From contig KQ482041.1 in NCBI GenBank assembly GCA_001430745.1, positions 1,005,156 to 1,046,446 on the forward strand: DNA of 41,291 bases. Reading direction: 5' to 3'. Under the pieces are notes generated by a model. The model was not told the origin of the DNA, did not search any database, and saw only the letters and a program-made list of their open reading frames with translations. Below, piece by piece: positions 22,853-33,989 of this stretch (position 1 is the stretch's first letter; each line of letters starts with the position of its first letter). The position numbers and the translations under genes are program-made. The stretch comes from Auxenochlorella pyrenoidosa. Taxonomy: Eukaryota; Chlorophyta; Trebouxiophyceae; Chlorellales; Chlorellaceae.

Positions 22853-25287
22853 ATGGCTGTCGAGGTGGAGACATACACAGCTACGCTGCGCGAGGTGTGC
22901 AGGCAGGCAGCGGGCAGCACCGCCGACGGCGGCGGCCCAGGCAGCGGCACTAGTACCCCTGCTTCTGAAGGTAGCGGCACCAGCAGGCGCAGCGCCAGTG
23001 CCAGCAGCGCCAGCGGGTGGGTGGTGCTTGAGAGCGCAAGCACGCCAGCGGCGCTGCCTGGGGAGGCGGGCGGCTGCAGCGTATGGCCACAGGCGCAGTG
23101 GCAGGTGAGCGGGGACTCGGACGGGTTTGACTTGGGAACTGCTGGGTGCCACATTTTGATCGCCCACGCAGGGCAGAATGCGGGGCAACTGAGTGGAGAT
23201 GGGTGATGTTGGGAGGAGAGCACCGCACCCAGCTGGCGTCAGCATGGTGGTGTTGGCCAGCACCCAACCTCCCATGCTGATCAACATTCCCCCTCCTCGT
23301 ATCGCAGGTGGCGTACGAAATTCTGGTGAGGGGTTGATCAACGTTTGGGTTTGCCAACATGAACTCTGTTGCACTGCAAATTATTTGTACAAGGACCTGC
23401 AGGGCAAGGTACGGGCCCCCGGCGAACGCCACCAACTGCGCCCTGCGCCCTGCCTGCCGTCCCCACCCTCCTGCACAGTTCTGCCAGTGCCCGCCAGCGC
23501 TGTCAGCGCTGCGCCCGCACGGCACCGACGACATGCTCTTCTTTGTGTACACCGACGAAGCAGCGGCGGCCGCCCGCAGCCGCCTGTTTGTGCGCCGCCG
23601 CCAGGCCAAGGCCGCCGCTCTGCCGGCCGACCTGGCAGCAGCTCCCACGGTAGCTCCAGCCCGCGGGCATGCGGCGGTAGCAGCAGCAGCAGGGCCGGCG
23701 GCGGGTGCCAGCAAGGCGGGGCTGGTCGACTGGCGGGCCTCTGTGCTGCTCATGCTGGTGCTGCAGACAGCCTTCCGCCTGTCTGTGGTGACCGCTGACG
23801 ACCCTGAGCTGCTAAATGCGGCCCTGGAGGAGGCAGAGGTGGAGCCGGAGGCCTGGGGCAGGGGGCCCGGCGGAGGGGGTGCGGGAGGTGGCGCTGAGGC
23901 CGGCCGCTACGGCGGCGGCGCCAGCAGCCGGCTACGCAGGGTGACAAAGGTGGTGCATGCCTCGCCCAGGTGGGCGCCTTGCGCACGCGGGCAGGGCCAG
24001 GCGGGCATCAGCCCCAGGAGCGCGACCTGCCGGCGGGCATGCGCTTTCTGCGGCTTGGTTAGCTGCCGGGCGCCGCATCTGCGTCGGGCATCGCACCCCC
24101 AGCGGTGGTGCCCGCAGGGTCGGGCAGGCTCCCCTTGGCCTCAGGGGTCCCCGTCCTTGGCACCCGCCCCACCTGCCCGCCCCGCTGCAGCCACGTGCCT
24201 GTCAGCCTGGACCAGTCGCGCCCCACCGAAGGCACCCCCCAGGCCTCCTACCCAGAGATCTGCTTTGCTGTGGATGCATGCGACGACGCCTTCCAGTCAC
24301 AAGTGAGCAAGGGCGCGCCGGTGGTCCAGGCCCAGGTCGAGGCACGTGCCTGCTGTCAGGGGGCGGCTGGCTGACGGCTAGATGGCCCTGGGCGGCCCTC
24401 TGGCCACATTCAGTGCCGCGGCACAGCTCAGCTCATGGTGACAGTGCGTTGTGGGCCAGGCGGCTGAGAGCTCTCCTTGCCTCCCTCTGCGGCACCCCGC
24501 TCCGCAGGTGCTGCGCCAGCCAGGGGACTGCTATTGCGTGCTGCTGCATGCTGACGTGGCACATTCCTGGAGCCTGCCTGCTGCCGGCGCCGCTGCTGCT
24601 GCCGCCGGCAGCAGCGGGGCAGCAGACATGGCTGCTGCTGGGATGAGAGCGCTGACGCTGGAGGGACAGGCGCCCGATGGGAGGCACAGCAGCGGCGGCG
24701 CCCAGAACGCGGCTGGCCAGCCAACCCCGGGACAGGAAAAGAAGCAGCTGGCGGCGGTGATGTTCTCCGGCTATGTCAGCCACGTGCAGCTGACCAGCGC
24801 CCTGGGGGCCCAGCTGGCTGGGGACCTTGTGCGGCAGGTGCTGCGAGCTGCGGCCGCTGCGGCGCGCGGGCAGCCGTCGGGTGCGCCAGGCGGCGTGGAA
24901 TCGGCGCCGCTGGCCACCTGCAGGGTCAGCATGCGCGGACCTGGGGGCCGGGGGGCAGCCGATGTGGCGGTCACCAGCTACCCTCCACAGGCGGCCGCAC
25001 CCTCAACTGGCAGTGCGGGCAGCAGCATCGGCGGGGGCGGCGGGGGCAGCCCCGCGCCCGGCAGCGCAGGCGCCGCATCGCCGCAGCCCAGCAGGCCAAA
25101 CCTCTTTGGGAGGGCCTCGCTGCTGGCGCGTGGCATGGCGGCGGCCGCCAAGCAGGCTGCAGCAGGCCCGCACGCTGCTGGCGTCGCGGCGGGCGTCCCG
25201 CTGGAGCAGCTGCGGCTTCGCTGCTCGCTGATGGCGCTGCAGGTGCCTGTGGACATGCTTGCCTCTGCCATTCTGCAGGCGCTCTGA
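22853..25287 (+). CDS. KIAA0930 / DUF2045 family protein
   Basis: Conserved eukaryotic family of unknown biochemical function. Exons: 22853-23104, 23308-23325, 23394-23408, 23479-23969, 24191-24302, 24508-25287; 555 residues. The family signature appears in order: DDMLFFVYTDE; the DWRASVLLMLVLQ segment, matching the DWEESVCLNLILQ-like stretch of the human protein; HASPSHVPVSLDQSRPTEG followed by SYPEICFAVDACDDAF; a block with VMFSGYVSHVQLTSAL; MRGPGGRGAADVAV; and the C-terminal LRLRCSLMALQVPVDMLASA. Long Gly/Ala/Ser low-complexity inserts separate these blocks. Exons 2 and 3 are only 18 and 15 nt (VAYEIL and DLQGK); both keep phase 0, and each could be missed by gene finders. Exon 3 uses an aag acceptor. 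The call rests on block order recalled from the family. No domain of known activity, membrane span or signal peptide was seen. Confidence 0.8.
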
Positions 25288-25748
25288 GCTGGCCGATGTT
25301 CTGGGCCCTGCTGTGTTCCCTATGCCAGCCAGTGGGATGCCTCAACCTGCAGAATGCTGCATCAGCTGGCGAGCCGGCTCAACCCCTCTGTGTGTTTACT
25401 TGAGCATGTGCTGTATGCGCAGCATCCAGCAAGTTGGTCTCTCTTTGCTGCACCTCCCTTCGGGGCTACCACACACCTGCGTGTACCTGCCTGCTCTGCC
25501 CTGTAGCGCTGCCCTGGCAATATTAAGGCCCCCCGCTTTGGTAGTGGTGGTTTGCAGTGGTACAAAAATGACCAGGCGGAAAGGCTGCCAACGCTTGTGG
25601 TGCAGTGCACTGATGTGCAGTCAGGGGAGGGAGACAGCAGGAGAGGCAGCAGGAGCGCTCGCAGTCGAGATTGGCTTGGCACAGATACATTTGCACCGGA
25701 GCTGCCGCATAAGCGCCCACAGGCCCCCTGCGCGACGCCGGCCTGTCT
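25288..25748. other. Convergent 3' intergenic region
   Basis: The 461-bp interval between the stop codons of the DUF2045 gene (plus) and lumazine synthase (minus) should hold both 3' UTRs. GC content drops in 25370-25620. No gene, tRNA-like element or clear TGTAA signal was found. Confidence 0.45.
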
Positions 25749-27433
25749 TCACCAGGGCTGGGCTGCCTTGCCCTCGTCGCGCAGCTTGCGCATGAGGCTG
25801 CCCATCTCCACCGCGGTGACAGCCGCCTCGCCGCCCTTGTTGCCCACCTTGCCGCCCGCGCGGTCCAGCGCCTGCGCAGCAGGGGCAAGGAGCCGGGCAC
25901 GCATGTCATGAGGGCGGCTTTGCTGCGCAGCCTTCTCACTGCTAGGCCAGCAAAGAGAGAGAGAGAGATGTGGGCACAAACGCATTGGCTGCCCGCAGAT
26001 GGACAGCGGGCTGCCTACAGCAGCTGCGCGTGTTGCCATTCCAGTCCTACTGCTGCGACACGCAGCACACGCATGGCAGGGCTGGCCATGCCACAAGGAA
26101 CCCAAATGCCCTGTACGGGTCCTCACCAGCCCAATCCTCTGCTCCGCCCCACCCCACCCCTCGTGCTCCCCAGCATTGCATGCCAGCAGGCCCAAGGTGC
26201 ATCAGCCATGTGCAAAGGGCCCCGTGCCCTGCAACAAGAAACAGAAGGGCTGCCCGGCCCCCACCTGCTCCATGGTGTCGCAGGTCAGCACGCCAAACAC
26301 GACGGGCACGCCCGAGTCGGTGGACGCGTTGAGCACGCCCGAGGTGGCGCCGCCCACCACCGCGTCGTAGTGGGTGGTGGCGCCGCGCACCTGCACAGGC
26401 CGGACGGGGTGGGGGAGAGGGGCAACGCGTCAGCGGCTGGCCGCAGCAGCAACGTCGCCCAGGCGGGTGGAGACGCAGCTGGGTGTTGCGGGACCTCTGC
26501 CAGCAGCGCTCCTTGGGGGGGGGGGGGGGGGGGGGGGGGTCGGCAACGGGGCAGCACGTGAGGAGCGTTCCCGGGTGCCAAGCAGCGCGGCGGGGCTCAC
26601 CACCACGCCTATGCAGACCACGGCGTCGTACTTGCCGCTCTTGGCCATGGCCTTGGCCACCACCGGAAGCTCAAAGCTGCCAGGCACCCAGGCCACCTGC
26701 GGGGGCAGGTGAGCATGCAAAGCGGATATGCGTAAGCTTGAGATCACCCTGAAATAGAGTAGCTGCAAACAGGAATTGTCAGGCACAGCATGGCTGCATC
26801 GGCACCTGCCTGGTGCCTGGAGCCACATCCCGCTGGCGGGCATCGCATGCCATCCTGCGCTGTCTGTCCAGGTGTGCTCGCGACACCGCTGGCCCGGCCG
26901 CCTCCGCCCTCAGCTCTGCATAGCTGGCCTGCCTGCCTCACAGCAGCCCTCCGCCCAGCCCTGCACCCCTCACGTCGACGTCAGCCTCAGCCACGCCGTG
27001 CCGCTTGAACGCGCCCAGCGCCCCCTCCAGCAGCAGCTTGGTGACCAGGTCGTTGAAACGCCCAACCACCACGCCAAACTTCATGCCGCTGCCCACCAGG
27101 TCGCCCTCGTACGCCCCCGCCGCCGCACGCACGCGCGCAGCAGCAGCAGCACGGCGGGCAGGGGCGGCTGCGCCTGCGCGTTGCCGCTGCGTGACAACTG
27201 TGTGGACCAAGGCGGGAGCCGGGGCTTCGGCGGTGAGCATTGGGCCAGGCGAGAGTTGAAACTGACGCTGCAACACCGAATTTGCCACCAGTGAGCCCGG
27301 CTTGGGTGAGCCGCTGGGGGGACTCACCTGCTGCAAGGCGCGGCGCCATCGCCGCTGTGCAGCGCTCCTGTGACCGCCGGGAGGCAGTGTAGCTGGCCTG
27401 CTGCGCGGCCGCGGCCGCGATGGAGAGAGCCAT
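25749..27433 (-). CDS. RIBH: 6,7-dimethyl-8-ribityllumazine synthase (riboflavin synthesis), plastid-targeted
   Basis: Condenses 5-amino-6-ribitylaminouracil with 3,4-dihydroxy-2-butanone 4-phosphate to give lumazine, the next-to-last step to riboflavin, in plastids of plants and algae. Exons on the minus strand: 27433-27328, 27197-26974, 26696-26601, 26390-26265, 25871-25749; 224 residues in phase. About 75 N-terminal residues rich in Ala, Arg and Gln look like a transit peptide. The conserved core then runs [76 protein letters not shown] and [13 protein letters not shown]. The general acid/base histidine is H149 in GATTHYD. The acceptor of exon 2 (CACACAG at 27198) was chosen by phase. A run of 25 G (C in the transcript) lies in the third intron. 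Confidence 0.97.
26515..26539 (+). repeat. Homopolymer run of 25 G in a lumazine synthase intron
   Basis: Twenty-five consecutive G on the plus strand, equal to poly(C) in the minus-strand transcript, lie in the intron between exons 26696-26601 and 26390-26265. Length at such a site is prone to sequencing and assembly error and to real length variation. Confidence 0.9.
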
Positions 27434-28088
27434 GGCTGCTTGTTGCTGCTGGTCTGCCTGAGCACTGCAGTTGGCTTTTAAAGTGGCACGGAGATTCAGA
27501 TCAAGCTATGCTGGGTCGGACAGGCATAACGCAGCACCAAAGGGCAGGCCTATCTCGCATGCATGTCACCGGGCGCACACTGGAGCAGCACCCATGCATG
27601 GTGGTGGTGCGGGAGGCTGAGGGGACGCCTATGAAGCATAGTTTCACTAAGCCTCCTAGGTGATCGCCTGCACGTGTTTCATCATTCAGAACAGCAATTG
27701 TGGTGACAGAATGCTTGTCCGACACACCGTCCGTCAGGATGCTGCGGCTGGTCCGCCGCTCCCGCCCGCCTAAGATTGACACCATGCCTGATCAGATTGG
27801 CTCGCAGGCAGCCTGAAAGCTTGTTTCCAAAATTTGTAACATGATCAGAATATTCATGCGCTCACTAGGCTGTGCCCTGCCCACAGCCGGCGAGCAGCCG
27901 CTGCACGCAGGGCGCAGCATGCTGCAGCCCTCATCGCAACGAAGCACGCCCGCGCGATTGATGTTTCTTTTGCTTCGGTACATAAGTGCGTGTCAATTTC
28001 AATCCCCGGAGAGGCGCTACGAAGCGGAATTCCAGCAGCCCCTGCTTGCAGGCCATTCTCCGATCGCTCGGACCCATATTGACCCGCA
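27434..28088. promoter_or_regulatory. Divergent promoter region between lumazine synthase and the hydroxyacid oxidase
   Basis: This 655-bp interval between outward-facing starts is the most AT-rich part of the right half, especially 27650-28010. An ATTGG (CCAAT reversed) lies at 27796-27800. TGTAA occurs at 27834-27838 but belongs to no gene end. Promoter roles are inferred from position only. Confidence 0.4.
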
Positions 28089-31000
28089 ATGCTGCTTATA
28101 GCAGCTGCAGCTGGCCGCTGCGTGTTGCGCGGCCGGCACCTGCACTCTGCCGCTGCCGCCGCTGCCGCGGATGCTGCCGTCGCAGCGGTCGAGGGCCTGC
28201 AGCGGCGGTACTCCAACCTCGAGCAGCTGGAGGCGGATGCCAAGCACCTGCTGACTCCACAGGTGGGTACAGGCTGCCCTCTGGCTCTCGCCACCGTGCT
28301 CCAATGCCTGCGGCAAGCTGTTCCACACACACCTTCGGCACGTACGCAGCACCCGGTTGTTGCTGTGCCTTCCAGGCGTAGCGGTATGCTCTACCCCCCA
28401 TAGGCCTACGGGTACTATGCCAGCGGCAGCGACGACCAGTGGACGCTGCGGGAGAACAGGGAGGCGCTGCAGCGGTACCGCCTGCTGCCCCGCATGCTGG
28501 TGGATGTGAGCCGTGTCGACACCAGCACCACGCTGCTGGGTGAGCTCCCGGCTGGCTGGCAGGCGCGCCGGGTTGCACGTGGCGACTGTCAGCACTGCCC
28601 GCACATTGTGTTCTGTACTTGTCTAACCGGACACGTTGGCGTTCAATGCTGATGTTGCGCAGCCTGCGCGCAAACCAATGCTGTCGCACACGCCCCCGCT
28701 CCCCAGCAGGCCAGCGGCTGGCGTCCCCGATCCTGTTTGCCCCTATGGCCCAGCAGCGGCTGTGCCACCCAGACGGCGAGCTGGCCATGGCGCGGGCAGC
28801 GGCCGCCTCCGGCCTGCCCTACGTGCTCAGCACCATGGCAACCGCCTCCATCCAGGTGTGTGGGGTTGGGGTTGGGGAGGGAAGTTATGGGGGTTGGGAG
28901 GGGGGGAGAAGCGGAGCGGGCAGCAGCAGGGAGCCCTGCCGGCTGTTTTCTCTGCTCCACGCAAAGCCTCAGCAACAGGCTTGGCACGCTGTTGCGTGCT
29001 AATGTGCCTAACCCCCCTTCCTTTCTTCCAGCTTGACTCTCCGCACCCTCCCCCGGTTTCAACAAGAGCAGGAGGTGGCAGGCGCAGTTGCGACCCCGTC
29101 GCCCGCCGGCGGCGGTGCCGAGGGCATTGCATGGGACCCCAACCTCTGGTTCCAGGTGCGAGCGCCAGCAGAGCACCGGCAGTCTGTCGCCCTCACGCCT
29201 AGCATGCGGCCGAGCTGTGGGCCCTGCGCACCTGGCAACCGTGACACGGATGCGCGCCACCTGCCCGTGCCCGCCCGGCCGCCTGTCGCAGATCTATGTG
29301 CTCAAGCGGCGGGACGTGACGGAGATGATGGTGCACGAGGCCACCCGCCTGGGGTACAAGGCGCTGGTGGTTACTGTGGACGCGCCGCGCCTGGGTGCGC
29401 TGCGCAGGCACGCCGCGGCTGGCTGCCGCGCCCAGCCGCCCGCACGCCGCGGCATCCTCGGCCCGCAGCAGTCCAGCCCTGATGCTGCTGCGCCTTGGTG
29501 CACCTTGGGGTGGGCGTGCCGGGCAGGTTGCTAATCAAGGCAGCGCGCGCATGCTGCCAGGGCAAGCANNNNNNNNNNNNNNNNNNNNNNNNNNNNNNNN
29601 NNNNNNNNNNNNNNNNNNNNNNNNNNNNNNNNNNNNNNNNNNNNNNNNNNNNNNNNNNNNNNNNNNNNNNNNNNNNNNNNNNNNNNNNNNNNNNNNNNNN
29701 NNNNNNNNNNNNNNNNNNNNNNNNNNNNNNNNNNNNNNNNNNNNNNNNNNNNNNNNNNNNNNNNNNNNNNNNNNNNNNNNNNNNNNNNNNNNNNNNNNNN
29801 NNNNNNNNNNNNNNNNNNNNNNNNNNNNNNNNNNNNNNNNNNNNNNNNNNNNNNNNNNNNNNNNNNNNNNNNNNNNNNNNNNNNNNNNNNNNNNNNNNNN
29901 NNNNNNNNNNNNNNNNNNNNNNNNNNNNNNNNNNNNNNNNNNNNNNNNNNNNNNNCCGACCCGGCCGCCCCCCCCCCCCCCCCCGCAACCCCCCCCCGGG
30001 CGCAGGCAACCGCGAGGCGGATGAGCGCAACCGCTTCTCGCTGCCGCCCCACCTGTCCCTGAAGAACCTGGAGCTCATCACCAAGGCAGCGGCCTCGACC
30101 GAGGGGGTGGACACCGACGGCTCCAAGTTTGGCAGGCAGGGCCAGTGTGCTGGGCGGGCAGGGCGGGGTCGTCTGTGTCAGCCAAGGGACTGCAGCTTCA
30201 CTGAGCATGTCGTTGAGTGCTTGGGCCGCAGGGGGGGCGGCACTGATGCCTGGGTGATGAGGGGCACTCCTGCCCTGGGCCCCCTCTGACCGCCCTGTGC
30301 CGGGGGCTCGCCCTGGCGAAGCTGGAGCCTGTCTCATGCATCAGCCGTGCCCGCACTGCTGCCCCGCAGGCACTTTAGCGACCTCTTCGACCAGCAGCTC
30401 ACTTGGGAGTTCATCCCTTGGCTCAAGCAGGCCTCGCCGCTGCCGGTAGTGCTCAAGGTGGGCCTCCATGGCGGGCGATCTGCTCTCGCTGCCTTGTGGT
30501 CTGCAGGCTGTAGGCGGCATGCCTTAGCCCTGCAGCAGAGGGCTGGGATTCACGGCACTGCCTGCCCTGGCCCCCCTGCACCGCGGTGGTGACTGGCCGC
30601 TTTGATGCTCCCAGCCCTGCTTCTGCGCCTGCCCTGCCCCTGCGCAGGGCATTCTGTCCCCCGACGATGCTCGCCGCGCCGTGGAGCTGGGCGTCGACGG
30701 CATCATCCTGTCCAACCACGGCGGCCGCCAGCTCAACTTTGCCCCCGCCGCCGTGGACATGCTGCCGTCGGTGGCAGAGGCGGTGTGTGGGCGCGTGCCG
30801 CTGCTGGTGGATGGGGCCATCACACGGGGCACCGGTGAGGGCGAGGGCGGGCCTCCAGCTGCAGCTGTGCAGGGCGTCGTGGTGCCCGAATAGCCTCCAG
30901 ACTTGCGGCCGCCCGCAGAGTGGCTGCAACTGAGCGCTCGGGGGGTATGGTGATGGCGGTGGGTGGGCGGGGGCACTGCCACCCTGCCCAGTCGAGGCCC

Positions 31001-31346
31001 AGTCATTGCGCATCCGGCTGTCCCGTCTAGCTCACATCCTCCGCCTGTGCGCCTGCTGGGCCCTTTTCGTGCAGATGTCATCAAGTGCCTGGCGCTTGGG
31101 GCCTCGGCGGTGTTGGTGGGCCGCCCGCTGCTCTGGGCGCTCACGCTGGGCGGGCAGCGCGGCGTGGAGGAAGCCGCGGAGATGCTGCGGTACGAGCTGG
31201 AGCTCAGCATGGCGCTGCTTGGCGTGCAGAGCGTCGGGCAGATCGGCAGCGACTTTGTCATCCTGCCGCGGGGGGGGGCACCTGCACATCCCGCCGGCGC
31301 GGCGCTGAACACAGCATGCACCCGCAGGCCCCAACACGTGACCTGA
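28089..31346 (+). CDS. GOX: FMN-dependent alpha-hydroxyacid oxidase/dehydrogenase (glycolate or L-lactate oxidase family)
   Basis: Oxidises an L-2-hydroxyacid such as glycolate or L-lactate through FMN. Exons: 28089-28262, 28404-28539, 28710-28855, 29072-29155, 29292-29394, 30006-30135, 30370-30457, 30648-30834, 31075-31346; 439 residues in phase. Family residues are present: YY in [32 protein letters not shown], tyrosine in IYVLKRRD, aspartate in [10 protein letters not shown]287 in PVVLK, then H311 and R314 in [12 protein letters not shown], and the FMN phosphate loop in DGAITRGT and [12 protein letters not shown]. The assembly gap falls wholly inside the intron 29395-30005, since RLG joins [14 protein letters not shown] exactly as in homologues. 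Exon 6 could end at a GC donor (30136) or a GT donor at about 30145 in the same phase. There is a long N-terminal extension rich in Ala, Arg and Leu, and the C-terminus (RRPQHVT) lacks a PTS1 peroxisomal signal, so a mitochondrial location is plausible. The substrate cannot be decided from sequence. Confidence 0.93.
29569..29955. other. Assembly gap (387 N)
   Basis: A run of 387 undetermined bases, bounded on the right by C homopolymers (about 17 and 9 C). It lies in the fifth intron of the hydroxyacid oxidase gene. The true gap size is unknown; the C-runs suggest difficult sequence as the cause. Confidence 0.98.
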
Positions 31347-31472
31347 GAACTCGGCATGCCGTTCTTTTCATTGACAGCACTTGCGATTGTTCTTACGCAA
31401 CGTGTGCATCGTGCGCAACGACAGACCACTGGCAGGCAGGCGGCAAGCGCTTTTCCATGCGTCAAGTTGCGG
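31347..31472. other. Short convergent intergenic region
   Basis: Only 126 bp separate the stop codons of the hydroxyacid oxidase (plus) and the TRAPPC12-like gene (minus). The 3' UTRs are therefore very short or overlap as antisense. Confidence 0.5.
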
Positions 31473-33727
31473 TCACGCGCCCGGCGTGCGCGTGGCGCCG
31501 ATGTCAAAGTCGTCGGGCGCCACGGTGTGCACCCAGCCCGCAAAGCGGCGCTTGTCCGCCAGGCTGGCGGGCGAGGCGGCCAGCTCCAGCATGGACGCCA
31601 GGTTGGACACAATCGGCTCCTATGGGGGATGTGCAGCGGTGCAGTACGCAAGTGGGACGGCAGGCCAGTGAGAGTGCAGTCGGGAGCGCTGCAAGCGGTT
31701 TTCCAGCGGTCTGGGATGCTGGACACCGCGTGACTGGCTGTGGGATGCGCGGGAGGGTGGACAGGCGGCTCGCCACACGAATGAAGGCTCATGGTGTGCA
31801 TGTGGCACGCAGGGGCCCGCCAGCCTCTGACACCGCATGCCCTACCCGCGCCCGGCGCCCCACCTGCAGCAGGGCGACGGGGGCGCGCCGGAATGCCGCC
31901 TCGAGCGCCGCCACCGCCTCCCCAAGCTGATTTGAGTACATGAGGGCAAGGGCGTGGTTGTTGGCGGCGGTCGAGTCTGCCGGGTCCAGCGCCAGCGCGG
32001 CCTGGAACTCCCGGGCGGCGCCTGCAGCCAGGGCAGGCAGCCAGCCAGCCTGTCTTGCAGGCGCAGCACGTCGCGATGCAGCTCCGCACACCTTCTGCGA
32101 CGCATCTGTCTGTCCGCAACGCCTGCGGTGAGCGACACCACCAGGGAGTGTGCCCCACAAGCGACATGGCTTCCATCCCCCTGGTGCCCACCCCGGTAGT
32201 CATGCTCCAGGAAGGACAGCAGGCCGCGGTTGCGGTGCAGCAGCCGCTGCCGCTGCTGGGCAGACAGCCGGTGTGCCGGGCCGCCTGCGCCGCCAGCACC
32301 GCCCGCCTGCGGCCCCTGCCGCTGTAGCAGCTGCTCCACACGCTGGAGGCTGCCTGCGGCTGCTGCCGTGTCGCCCAGCAGGGCCTGCACCAGGGCCGCC
32401 TCCTGCCACGCCGCTGCGTCGGCGTCGTCCCGCTGCAGCAGGCGGTCGAGCAGCGTGAGGGCAGCGATGTACTGCCGGCCGCGGCAGTGCCTGTTGACCA
32501 GCGTCAGCAGCACATCCCGGAACCGCCGGCCCCACAGGCGCCGCGCCGCCGCAGCCTCGCCGCTGCTGCTGCTGCCAGCTGCTTCAGCAGCTGCGGCAGC
32601 GCCCTCCTGCTCGGCGCACCACTCCAGAAGCTGGTACAGCCGGTCAATCGACTCCCCTTGCCGACCCAGCCTGCAGAGGGGCGGTGCGCCAGGTTGGCAT
32701 GCGGGGCAGTGCAGGTGCAGACACATGCAGCGGCTGGCTCCGTGAATGCTGCGCCCTCCCCGCCCCGGGCACGTGCCAACCTGGCAAACCCCCCTGCCCA
32801 GCACACCCACCAGTACGGCAGCTCGGCACGGATGCGGCGCAGCGCAAAGGGCACCACTGTGCCCCCGCCCCCAAGCGGCACACTGCCTGCGCTGCCCAGG
32901 CCACTGCTGGTAGCCCCCACTTCTGGTGAGCTTGCCCGGCTGCAGGCCAAGGGCGCCAAGGCAGCAGCGTCATGCAGCAGCAGGAGCAGGGCAGGGGCAG
33001 CGCACATTCCCTGCGCATTCCCTCTCCGGCTGCCTAGTGCAGTCGGCATGCTCAGCAGGGCCAAGGCGGAACCGCCAGGTGCAAGGGCCGGAGGTGGCAG
33101 GCCTCCTCTGGGCCTGCCTTGCCTGCGCAGCATGGGGTCATCCCAGGCTCCCAGCTTCCCCAGCTCAGCAGCCGCCTCCTCCAGCATGTTGAGCTTCACC
33201 AGGGCCAGCAGGTGGTAGGCTGTGGGGGAGGAGGTGCGGTGGGGCGAGGGAGCAGGGTTTGGGCAGCAGGTCGCCCAGCTGCAGGACCAGCCCAAGGAGC
33301 GCGCCTGCCCACCCACGGCAGTGCAGGCTGCTGGGCGCCCGTGCCCGGCCCCACCCGCAACGCTCATTGCAGCAGCAGTGTCTGTTTCTGTGGCCTGCCG
33401 GCAGCGGCTGGCAACCTCGCGCCATCTGCCCTGCTTGGGCGGGAGAAGGGCAGCAGAGGTGGCACAGGCGTCCTCAGTAGCAAACAGTAAACAGCTTTGC
33501 CAAGACACTGGGCCAAACGCTTTCTGTGGGGCCGTATGTTTTCTTCAAATGTGCATGGCATGATGTGTGCTGAAAGTCTAGCTAGCCTGTTGACATCAAC
33601 CCCGGCTGCGCACCTGTGCCGCCAGCACGGGCAGGGCGGCGTGCAGGTCTGGCCCGACTGGCAGCGGCGGAGGTAGTGGCGGCGCCCAGGCATCCCCGAT
33701 CGGCCCCCGATCGAGAGGGTGCGACAT
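31473..33727 (-). CDS. TRAPPC12: TPR-repeat protein, probable trafficking protein particle complex subunit 12
   Basis: Probably a TRAPP complex subunit, acting in ER-Golgi or Golgi vesicle tethering. Exons on the minus strand: 33727-33614, 33430-33355, 33219-32811, 32670-32192, 32021-31864, 31619-31473; 460 residues in phase. It begins MSHPLDRGPIGDAW. GRWREVASRCRQ and AYHLLALVKLNMLEEAAAEL follow as TPR helices, then a Pro/Gly/Ala-rich insert of about 90 residues. The next block is FALRRIRAELPYW, then RLYQLLEWC, then TPR-like helices (ALTLLDRLLQRDDADAAAW). A clear TPR follows at AAREFQAALALDPADSTAAN and LGEAVAALEAAFRRAP. The end, SNLASMLELA through VAPDDFDIGATR, resembles the conserved C-terminus of plant TRAPPC12. 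TPR architecture is sure; the subunit identity is from memory of that C-terminal block and is moderate. Confidence 0.75.
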
Positions 33728-33989
33728 CTTCGCGAAAGGGAGCCAAGGGCCGGGCAAGGGCTCGCAGAGCAAGCGTCCGGTAGTTCAGTGGCTAGGCAGT
33801 GGAGAAGAAGATCTGGCAGTGTGCACATCGGCGTGTGCCGAGAGGCTGAGAAGGCATCTTGACAGCAGTGCACCGCTGGCGGGAGCGTGGGCAGCAGGCT
33901 GAGGCCGTTGCGTCGCTGTCGTGTCTTTCTTGCTGCCAGGACATGTGCACAGCTTTCCTCAAATCCTTCTCAAGTGTGGAACCTGTATG
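33728..33989. other. Region between RCE1 3' end and TRAPPC12-like start
   Basis: These 262 bp lie downstream of RCE1 and upstream of the TRAPPC12-like gene, both on the minus strand, so they should carry the RCE1 3' UTR and the next promoter. The RCE1 stop codon itself sits in a TGTAA string (33990-33994 read on the minus strand), the usual algal polyadenylation motif, though its overlap with the stop may be chance. Confidence 0.35.

Noticed and set aside
33779..33806. tRNA-like 5' half (TCCGGTAGTTCAGTGGCTAGG resembles D-arm/A box)
   Set aside because: No matching B box (GGTTCRANNCC), anticodon arm or pairing acceptor stem follows within tRNA distance.
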